Shown here one piece after another: positions 1 to 5,661 of a DNA stretch of 5,966 nt. Each line of letters opens with the position of its first letter. Within the stretch, counting starts at the first letter, position 1. The stretch is taken from assembly GCA_030425745.1 (NCBI GenBank), contig JAUHZW010000135.1, positions 1 through 5,966 of the forward strand, read 5' to 3'. The notes beneath the pieces are model-generated. The model saw only the letters and a list, made by a program, of their open reading frames with translations. It was not told the DNA's origin and did no database searches. The position numbers and the translations under genes are program-made. This DNA comes from Actinomycetes bacterium (GTDB taxonomy: Bacteria; Actinomycetota; Actinomycetes; S36-B12).

Positions 1-678
1 TGGCAGGCCGTGGCACCCGACCTGCCGGGCTTCGGCTCCGAGCCGCTGCCGTCAGCGGATCCGGATCTGGACGTGATCGCCGATCACGTCCGGGAGGTCC
101 TCATGCAGGCGGGCGACGGGCCGTGGACGGTAGCGGGGGTGTCGCTCGGGGGCTACGTCGCGATGAACCTCATGCGTCGGCATCCGGATCTCCTGGACCG
201 TGTCGTGCTGTGCGATACCAAGGCGACCGCGGATGGTGTCGAGGCCCGTGCGAACCGCGCACGGCTGGCCGCGATGTGCGAGGCCCCCCGTTCCGATGTG
301 CCGCGCATCCTGGAGCAGGCCGTGCTGCCCGGCCTCGTCGGGAGCACGACCCACGAGACCAGGCCGGAGATCGTGGAGCGGGTGCGGGGCTGGCTGGCCT
401 CGGCGGACGGTCGGTCGATCGCCTGGTACCAACGCGCGATGGCCCACCGTCCTGACTCCGTGCCGGTGCTCGCGGGCTTCACCGACCCGGCTCTGGTGCT
501 GTGGGGTGAGGAGGACACGCTCAGCCCGGCCCCCGAGCAGGCCGTCATGGTGCGGGCCCTGCCGGACCCGACCGAGGTGGTGATTCCGGGCGCCGGGCAC
601 CTGGCGAACGTCGAGACGCCGGCGCCGGTCGCTCAGGCGATCGTCGACTTTCTTGGCCAGCGCGGGCCCGGGGCCTGA
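1..678 (+). CDS. alpha/beta-fold hydrolase, 5'-truncated
   Basis: Open in frame from the first base, so the true start lies upstream of the window; the GTG at 10 is internal. The 225 visible residues (numbered from base 1) cover most of a single-domain alpha/beta hydrolase. They include a DLPGFG motif (7-12), the nucleophile elbow G-V-S-L-G-G with Ser48, the acid Asp172 in LWGEEDT, and the catalytic His200 in GAGHLANVE. The N-terminal strand and oxyanion HG motif are missing, roughly 25-30 residues. The cap region contains a DTKATAD stretch after strand 6 and AWYQRAMAHRPDS, a pattern I associate with small esterase/enol-lactonase/RsbQ-like hydrolases of actinobacteria. Substrate cannot be inferred. 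It is probably cytosolic, since no signal is seen in the visible part. The gene ends 10 bases before the DUF389 start and is likely co-transcribed with it. Confidence 0.9.
   Translation, partial: WQAVAPDLPGFGSEPLPSADPDLDVIADHVREVLMQAGDGPWTVAGVSLGGYVAMNLMRRHPDLLDRVVLCDTKATADGVEARANRARLAAMCEAPRSDVPRILEQAVLPGLVGSTTHETRPEIVERVRGWLASADGRSIAWYQRAMAHRPDSVPVLAGFTDPALVLWGEEDTLSPAPEQAVMVRALPDPTEVVIPGAGHLANVETPAPVAQAIVDFLGQRGPGA
69..91. repeat. 23-bp perfect inverted repeat inside the hydrolase gene
   Basis: Bases 69-79 (GGACGTGATCG) are the exact reverse complement of 81-91, around a single central base at 80. C67/G93 would also pair beyond one mismatch. Arms of 11 bp with a near-zero spacer resemble the operator of a dimeric regulator, or a cruciform, more than an RNA hairpin. 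It lies in coding sequence for LDVIADHVR and uses mostly preferred codons, so chance is possible. The regulatory role is inference only. Confidence 0.5.
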
Positions 679-680
679 GG
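677..680 (+). promoter_or_regulatory. ribosome binding site of the DUF389 gene
   Basis: GAGG lies 8 bases upstream of the ATG at 689 and shares bases with the TGA stop (676-678) of the hydrolase gene. This favours 689 as the start over the in-frame TTG at 653, which lies within the upstream gene. It also suggests that translation of the two genes is coupled. Confidence 0.6.
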
Positions 681-688
681 CGCCGGCC

Positions 689-2329
689 ATGACCGCCGAC
701 ACTCAGCCCGCGGCCCCGCCGCCGGACGCGGACGAGGAGCTGCCGCACCACCGGCACCGCGTGCACCGGCTGACCCTGTCGGCGGAGGACCGCCGGGCCG
801 CCATGGACGCTCTCATGCTGCGGCCCTCCCGGCGCATCATCGGCCAGTACGCGATTCTGCTGACGCTGTCGATCATCGTGGCCACGATGGGCCTGCTGAT
901 GGGCTCCACGGCTGTCGTGATCGGCGCCATGATGATCGCCCCGCTCATGGCCCCCATCATGGGCATGTCCGCCTCCATCACGATGGGCTGGGGCGGAAGG
1001 CTCACCTCGACGACCCTCCTGGTCGCCGGGTCCGTCGTCGGCTCCGTGGCGCTGGCCTGGGCGCTCGCCCGCTTCATCCCCCTCGCCAACACCGGACTGC
1101 CCAGTGAGCTGCTGTCCCGCTCCAGTCCGGACATCCGCGATCTGGTGGTGGCCCTCGCCGCGGGAGCGGCCGGTTCCTACGCCACCGTCCGCAAGGACGT
1201 GAGCGGAGCGCTGCCGGGCGTCGCCGTGGCGGTGGCCCTCGTGCCACCCCTCGCGGCCGCCGGGGTGTTCCTCGGGCTGGACCAGGTGCCGCTGGCTCGT
1301 GGCGCGGCGCTGCTGTTCGCCGCGAACCTGTTCGGGATCATGCTCGCGGCGTCGATCGTCTTCGTCGTCACCGGATTCGTCCCGGCCCGACGCCGGCGAC
1401 GGACGACCCTGAGTGTGATCGCGATCATCCTGGTGGCCATCCCGGTGGGTGTGCTCGCCGTGCTGCTGGGCGGCCGGTTCGCGGCATCGGTCGCCCAGGC
1501 CTCGGAGCTCAGGCTCGCGACACAGACCGCCGTCAACTGGATGGGGCCGGACTCCGCCGACACCCTGGAGTCGGTGGATGTCGTGCAGGACAGCGTGACG
1601 GTCGAGGTGTCCGGGCCGGTGGCTCCCGGGCCGACCGGTGATCTGGCTGCGGATCTGAGCGCTGCCTTCGGGCGTCCCATGTCGGCATCGGTGCTCTGGG
1701 TGCCCATTCGCAACGGCGAGGAGCCGGTCGCCCCCCCGACCCTGTCTCTCGGGGACGTGCGGCCCGTGGTGGAGGGCTGGCTCGCCGATCGTGGCCTGGT
1801 GCTCACCGGCCTGTCGACCACCTCGGGTGCCGTCGCCGTCGATGCCGTCGGCGCGCAGGCACCCGCGGATGTGGCGACGCTGGAGGAACTGCTCGCGGCC
1901 GAGTACGGATACCGCCCCACGGTGAGCCTCGCCTGGACGCAGTCCACTCCGGAAGTGGTCGAGCAGGTCTCCGCGGAGGAGCTCGCGCTCGCGGCGGCCC
2001 GCTCGTGGGCCGTTTCCCAGCCGGATGTGGCCGTGCTCGGGGTCCAGCCGAAGCCCGAGGGGCTGCAGGTGGTGATCGCCGGCGGCGGGGAGACAACGCC
2101 GGCGGAGCTCTACGTCCACCTCAGGTCGGTGCTGCCGGAGCAGTCGTTCGTCGTCACCCAGCTGTCCAGCACGAGTCTCGGCGATCTGGGTTCCGGGCTG
2201 GCGACTGACCTGGGCGATGTCACGCTCGACGTCGAGGGTGTCGAAGAGGACGTCGAGGGCGTTCAGGAGCGATCGACGGGTGACCCGTTGATCGACGGGG
2301 AGACGTTCCCCGCTCCGCTGTCGGAGTAG
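689..2329 (+). CDS. DUF389 family membrane protein with long C-terminal domain
   Basis: Predicted integral membrane protein of 546 residues; function of the DUF389 family (TIGR00271/TIGR00341-type) is unknown. Residues 1-50 are cytoplasm-like, rich in Pro, Asp and His. The DUF389 core follows, with about seven hydrophobic segments near 53-74, 75-96, 109-132, 151-166, 176-196, 205-230 and 240-262. It carries the family signature VVIGAMMIAPLMAPIMG around 76-92 and the conserved LVPPLAAAG around 184-192. An arginine-rich stretch (RRRRR) precedes the last segment. Residues 267-495 are soluble and look like three degenerate alpha/beta modules. An acidic tail follows, with a tandem DVEGVEE/DVEGVQE repeat and no further membrane segment. 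The ATG at 689 is preferred because of the GAGG site 8 bases upstream; a TTG start at 653 would add 12 residues. It is probably in an operon with the preceding hydrolase and converges on the acyltransferase gene. Family assignment is confident, function is not. Confidence 0.9.
   Translation: MTADTQPAAPPPDADEELPHHRHRVHRLTLSAEDRRAAMDALMLRPSRRIIGQYAILLTLSIIVATMGLLMGSTAVVIGAMMIAPLMAPIMGMSASITMGWGGRLTSTTLLVAGSVVGSVALAWALARFIPLANTGLPSELLSRSSPDIRDLVVALAAGAAGSYATVRKDVSGALPGVAVAVALVPPLAAAGVFLGLDQVPLARGAALLFAANLFGIMLAASIVFVVTGFVPARRRRRTTLSVIAIILVAIPVGVLAVLLGGRFAASVAQASELRLATQTAVNWMGPDSADTLESVDVVQDSVTVEVSGPVAPGPTGDLAADLSAAFGRPMSASVLWVPIRNGEEPVAPPTLSLGDVRPVVEGWLADRGLVLTGLSTTSGAVAVDAVGAQAPADVATLEELLAAEYGYRPTVSLAWTQSTPEVVEQVSAEELALAAARSWAVSQPDVAVLGVQPKPEGLQVVIAGGGETTPAELYVHLRSVLPEQSFVVTQLSSTSLGDLGSGLATDLGDVTLDVEGVEEDVEGVQERSTGDPLIDGETFPAPLSE
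2228..2259 (+). repeat. two tandem 21-base units in the DUF389 gene tail
   Basis: GACGTCGAGGG occurs at 2228-2238 and again at 2249-2259, a spacing of exactly 21 bases or seven codons. The encoded units are DVEGVEE and DVEGVQE, so the protein tail is a short acidic heptad duplication. The first copy overlaps a 12-bp palindrome, CTCGACGTCGAG (2225-2236). A small in-frame duplication is the simplest explanation. Confidence 0.6.
2271..2293. repeat. hairpin near the convergent 3' ends, possible terminator
   Basis: GATCGACGGG (2271-2280), a 3-base loop TGA, then CCCGTTGATC (2284-2293) give a 10-bp stem with one G-U pair in plus-strand RNA. In minus-strand RNA that position becomes a C-A mismatch. 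The motif GATCGACGGG recurs directly at 2290-2299. The hairpin lies inside the DUF389 gene, 34 bases before its stop codon, but 54 bases beyond the stop of the convergent acyltransferase gene, where a terminator would be expected for that strand. No T-run follows on either strand, so a terminator role is uncertain. Confidence 0.4.
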
Positions 2330-2347
2330 CGCGGGCGAGTGGAGGGG

Positions 2348-4285
2348 TCAGCGGGCGCCCACGGGCGCCTCGACGGCCTTCCTGATCAGCTTCGAGTACA
2401 CGCGCGCGCCCTTCGGCGTGAGGTGGATGCCATCGGAGGCGAAGTACTCCGGGTGGTCCTTGGACTCCTTGTACCAATCCACCAGCGTCACGTTGTCGTA
2501 GTCGGGCGTGACGCTCTTGATCACCTTGTTGTTGGGGGCACGCCAGGAGCGGGGCATGTTCGTGGTCAGGACGACCACCCGGGGCACGTCCTGCACGATG
2601 TCCAGGATCTCCCGGAGCATGTCCTCGGGCATGACCCCGTTGGTGCCCGCATGGATGACGACGGTCGGTGCGAGCTTGCCGCGCTTGGTGTACTTCTTGA
2701 GCTTGCCGACGAAGGCCCCGGGAAAGCGGGAGACGGCAGCGTCGACCTTCGTGCCGGGGATCGCCTCCTTGAGGGTGTCGCGGGCTCCGAGCATCACGGA
2801 GTCGCCGATGGCGCTGACCCGGCCGTTCTCGTTGGTGCCGGGGGACGCGTCGCTCGGCTCGGCGCTCGGGGTGGGCTCCTCCATGCCGACGGGCAGCGAC
2901 TCGGCGCCCTCCTCCGGATCGTCCAGGCTGACCTCGGTCGGGCCACCGTCGTCCAGTCCCATGGCGGCGGCGACGTCGTCGGGCAGGGCCTCCTGCGCGT
3001 CGGGCGCGGGGGCGCTCGCGAGGGAGATGCCGAGGACGATCACGATGGCGGCGCCGAGGGCGAGGATCGCCGACCCCTGCTGGGACATCCGGCGCCGTGC
3101 CCGACCGGTCGACTCCCGCCACCGGGCCACCCATCGGTCGATGGCCCCGCGACGGATCGGCATCTCGATGAAGCGGTAGCTCACCTCGGCTATCCCGACG
3201 GTGAGGGCGAGTCGGAGGGCCAGCAGCGGGATCCCGTCGATCGGCACGTCGAGTGTCGGCCGGGTCAGCATGAAGATCGGCCAGTGCCACAGGTACAGGC
3301 CGTAGGAGCGTTGACCCAGATAGCGCCATGGCTGCGTGCCCATCCACCCGCCGAGCGGTGACGCCGGGTGGGTCGCCATGGCGATGAGCAGGGCGACGAC
3401 GAGGGCGAGCAGCAGGAATCCGCCCCGCTGGTACATCCACGGGGTGAACTCGCCCACGAACAGGAAGAAGCCGAGGACGGTGAGCAGCGCGCCGATGCCG
3501 ACGACGGTGATGAGGCCGCGTGCCACGGCCGGGACGTCGGCTCTGAGCCGTCCGGGGCGCCAGGCGGTCGCGAGTGCCGCTCCCACGAGCAGTCCCATGG
3601 CGTGGGCGTCGGTGCCGAAGTAGGCCCGGCTGGGGTCGGCGTAGTCGGGAAAGCCGTTCTGGACCGAGAGGATGATCATCCAGCCGGTCGACAGGACCGC
3701 GAGCCCGATGGCGAGGAGCCGGACGCCGCGACGGTTCGCCACCCGCATCGCGAGGAAGGCCAGGACCGGCCAGACCAGATAGAACTGCTCCTCCACAGCG
3801 AGGGACCACAGGTGCTTCAGCAGTGGTGGGCGACCGATGAACTCGAAGTAGGACGCGTCGTTGAGGATGTACCACCAGTTGTTGACGTACAGGATCGACG
3901 CGACGATGTCGGCCCGCAGCGAAGCGGCGGCATCCCGGAAGAACAGGGCGACCACGGTAGCGACCACGAGCAGCATCAGGACCAGGGCAGGCAGCAGCCG
4001 TCGGGCTCGGCCGAGGTAGAACCGACCGAAGTTGATGCGCCCCGAGCGGTCGAACTCCTCCAGCAGCAGGGAGGTGATCAGGAAGCCGCTGAGCACGAAG
4101 AAGACGTCGACGCCGAGGAATCCGCCGGTGATCCAGGTGAGATCAGCGTGGTAGAGCAGGACTCCGAGGACGGCGAGCGCGCGGATCCCGTCGAGCCCGG
4201 GCAGGTAGCCCATCTCGCCCTTGGCGCGGCCGCGGTCCAGGTGCCAGGGGGTGGCGCTGGAGGTCACGCTCGGGGTGCTGGACAC
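2348..4285 (-). CDS. AT3 O-acyltransferase with C-terminal SGNH domain
   Basis: Membrane O-acyltransferase of the OafA/OatA type, 645 residues from the GTG. Such proteins pass an acyl group, usually acetyl, across the membrane to an envelope glycan or lipid. The AT3 core spans about 26-375: YLPGLDGIRALAVL with Arg35, YHADL with the family His46, GVDVFFVLSGFLIT (59-71), HLWSLAVEEQFYLVWP (158-173) and SYGLYLWHWPIF (327-338), with about ten hydrophobic segments. An extra membrane segment (405-425) leads to an acidic Pro/Ser/Glu-rich linker (426-488). The SGNH domain follows: GDSVMLGA with Ser496, HAGTNG (545-550), and DGIHLTPKG with Asp618 and His621. All catalytic elements are present, so the enzyme looks intact. 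The GTG has no clear ribosome site but lies one leaderless-promoter distance from a -10 hexamer. An internal ATG at 4213, preceded by AAGG, would drop 24 residues and keep the whole AT3 core. The acceptor (peptidoglycan, wall polysaccharide or glycolipid) cannot be told. Confidence 0.92.
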   Translation of the reverse strand: MSSTPSVTSSATPWHLDRGRAKGEMGYLPGLDGIRALAVLGVLLYHADLTWITGGFLGVDVFFVLSGFLITSLLLEEFDRSGRINFGRFYLGRARRLLPALVLMLLVVATVVALFFRDAAASLRADIVASILYVNNWWYILNDASYFEFIGRPPLLKHLWSLAVEEQFYLVWPVLAFLAMRVANRRGVRLLAIGLAVLSTGWMIILSVQNGFPDYADPSRAYFGTDAHAMGLLVGAALATAWRPGRLRADVPAVARGLITVVGIGALLTVLGFFLFVGEFTPWMYQRGGFLLLALVVALLIAMATHPASPLGGWMGTQPWRYLGQRSYGLYLWHWPIFMLTRPTLDVPIDGIPLLALRLALTVGIAEVSYRFIEMPIRRGAIDRWVARWRESTGRARRRMSQQGSAILALGAAIVIVLGISLASAPAPDAQEALPDDVAAAMGLDDGGPTEVSLDDPEEGAESLPVGMEEPTPSAEPSDASPGTNENGRVSAIGDSVMLGARDTLKEAIPGTKVDAAVSRFPGAFVGKLKKYTKRGKLAPTVVIHAGTNGVMPEDMLREILDIVQDVPRVVVLTTNMPRSWRAPNNKVIKSVTPDYDNVTLVDWYKESKDHPEYFASDGIHLTPKGARVYSKLIRKAVEAPVGAR

Positions 4286-4291
4286 CGCCCC

Positions 4292-4297
4292 ATCGTA
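4292..4297 (-). promoter_or_regulatory. candidate -10 element for the acyltransferase gene
   Basis: On the minus strand TACGAT fits the actinobacterial TANNNT -10 pattern. Exactly six bases separate it from the GTG at 4285, which places the expected transcription start on the G of the start codon. That is the geometry of a leaderless message. No convincing -35 is seen at 17-18 bases upstream, which is common for such promoters. The 41-base gap between ccrA and this gene holds nothing else that I can support. Confidence 0.4.
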
Positions 4298-4326
4298 AGT
4301 GGTGACGAGCCCGGCATCCGGTTGCG

Positions 4327-5661
4327 TCAGGCGTTGCGGAACCGGTCGAGCTGCGGTGCCACCCGCTCACGCAGGACGGGGTCCGTGACCCCGAGGCCGG
4401 CTTCGGGGGCGAGAGCGAGCACCCCGACCTTGCCCTGGTGCTGGTTGCGGTGCACCTCGTAGGCCGCCTGGCCGGCATCCTCGAGGGCGAACGTCTTGGA
4501 CAGGGTGGGGTGGATCATGCCCTTGGCGATGAGCCTGTTGGCCTCATAGGCCTCGCGATAGTTCGCGAAGTGCGAGCCGACGATCTTCTTGAGGTTCATC
4601 CACAGGTAGCGGTTGTCGTACTCGTGCATGAACCCGCTGGTCGAGGCGCACGTCACGATGGTGCCACCCTTGCGGGTGACATAGACGCTGGCGCCGAAGG
4701 TCTCGCGCCCGGGATGCTCGAAGACGATGTCGACGTCATCGCCACCGGTGAGCTCGCGGATCCGCTTGCCGAACCGCTGCCACTCCTTCGGGTCCTGTGT
4801 GGTGGCGTCCTTCCAGAACCGGTAGCCCTCGGCGTTGCGGTCGATGACCAGCTCGGCACCCATCGACCGGCAGATCTCGGCCTTCTCCGGGCTGGACACC
4901 ACGCACACCGGGATCGCCCCGCCGTTCAGGGCGTACTGGGTCGCGTACGAGCCCAGACCGCCTGAGGCGCCCCAGATGAGGACGACGTCGCCCTGCTTCA
5001 TGCCCGCGCCGTTGCGGGAGACGAGCTGCCGATAGGCGGTGGAGTTGACCAGTCCGGGGGAGGCGGCCTCCTCCCAGGTGAGGTGAGCCGGCTTGGGCAT
5101 CAACTGGTTGGCCTTGACGATGGCGAGCTCGGCGAGTCCGCCGAAGTTCGTCTCGAACCCCCAGATGCGCTGCTCGGGATCCATCATGGTGTCGTTGTGG
5201 CCCATCGGGGACTCGAGTTCGACGCTCAGGCAGTGCGCGACGACGGTGTCACCCGGCTTCCACGCGTTCACGCCGGGCCCCACCCGCAGGACGACGCCGG
5301 AGGCATCCGATCCGATCACGTGATACGGCAGGTCGTGGCGCTTGGCGTCGGCGTGGCTGCGGCCGTACCGCTCGAGGAACCCGAAGGTGCTGACGGGCTC
5401 GAAGATGCTGGTCCAGACCGTGTTGTAGTTGATGCTCGAGGCCATGACCGCGATCAGCGCCTCGCCGGGGGCCAGTTCCGGCGTGGGAACCTCGTCCAGG
5501 TGCAGCGATCGACGGGGGTCCTTCTCGCGTGAGGACATCCCGGCGAACATGTCCTGCTCGTCCTTGTGGACCGTGATGGCGCGGTAGGAGTCCGGCACCT
5601 CGAGGGATGCGAACTCGGCGGGGTCGGCCCCCGTCACGATTGCCTCGCGGATCTGCTCCAT
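4327..5661 (-). CDS. ccrA: crotonyl-CoA carboxylase/reductase
   Basis: Cytosolic NADPH-dependent enzyme that reductively carboxylates crotonyl-CoA with CO2 to (2S)-ethylmalonyl-CoA. This is the key step of the ethylmalonyl-CoA pathway of acetyl-CoA assimilation and a source of polyketide extender units. The 444 residues match the family length and resemble Streptomyces Ccr from end to end as I remember it (SYRAITVHKDE, SIFEPVSTFGFLERYGR, DPEQRIWGFETNFGGLAE, FEHPGRETFGASVYVTRKGG, final RFRNA). The medium-chain dehydrogenase/reductase fold is seen in the N-terminal GroES-like part and the nucleotide motif GASGGLGSYA (231-240). The CO2-pocket residues known from Kitasatospora setae Ccr (Asn81, Phe170, Glu171, His365) correspond here to Asn80, Phe169, Glu170 and His364, so carboxylation, not just reduction, is expected. 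The ATG at 5661 follows a near-perfect ribosome site and overlaps the stop of the upstream epimerase-like gene. No terminator is evident after its TGA. Confidence 0.97.
   Translation of the reverse strand: MEQIREAIVTGADPAEFASLEVPDSYRAITVHKDEQDMFAGMSSREKDPRRSLHLDEVPTPELAPGEALIAVMASSINYNTVWTSIFEPVSTFGFLERYGRSHADAKRHDLPYHVIGSDASGVVLRVGPGVNAWKPGDTVVAHCLSVELESPMGHNDTMMDPEQRIWGFETNFGGLAELAIVKANQLMPKPAHLTWEEAASPGLVNSTAYRQLVSRNGAGMKQGDVVLIWGASGGLGSYATQYALNGGAIPVCVVSSPEKAEICRSMGAELVIDRNAEGYRFWKDATTQDPKEWQRFGKRIRELTGGDDVDIVFEHPGRETFGASVYVTRKGGTIVTCASTSGFMHEYDNRYLWMNLKKIVGSHFANYREAYEANRLIAKGMIHPTLSKTFALEDAGQAAYEVHRNQHQGKVGVLALAPEAGLGVTDPVLRERVAPQLDRFRNA

Noticed and set aside
653..688. TTG start for the DUF389 protein
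   Set aside because: It would lie inside the hydrolase gene without a ribosome site. The ATG at 689 has GAGG at a good distance.
545..2119. Long open frame on the minus strand opposite the DUF389 gene
   Set aside because: It encodes a His/Arg/Gly-rich low-complexity product with no recognisable domain and overlaps a clear family member. This is the usual shadow of high GC third positions.
3131..3144. CCATCG-GT-CGATGG inverted repeat in the acyltransferase gene
   Set aside because: The arms are 6 bp, it is intragenic, and short palindromes of this size are common in GC-rich coding DNA.
2220..3875. Long minus-strand frame overlapping the acyltransferase gene in another frame
   Set aside because: The product is Arg/Pro-rich without domain structure, while the other frame gives a complete AT3-SGNH protein.
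4311..4321. CCGG-CAT-CCGG hairpin after ccrA as a terminator
   Set aside because: The stem is only 4 bp with no T-run, which is expected by chance in such GC-rich sequence.
3368..4462. Plus-strand open frame opposite the acyltransferase and ccrA end
   Set aside because: It crosses two real genes and the gap between them, with a Glu/Asp/Gly/Gln-rich composition typical of antisense frames in GC-rich DNA.
5315..5324. 10-bp palindrome ATCACGTGAT in ccrA
   Set aside because: It encodes the conserved YHVIGSD segment with preferred codons (CAC GTG ATC), so protein constraint explains it.
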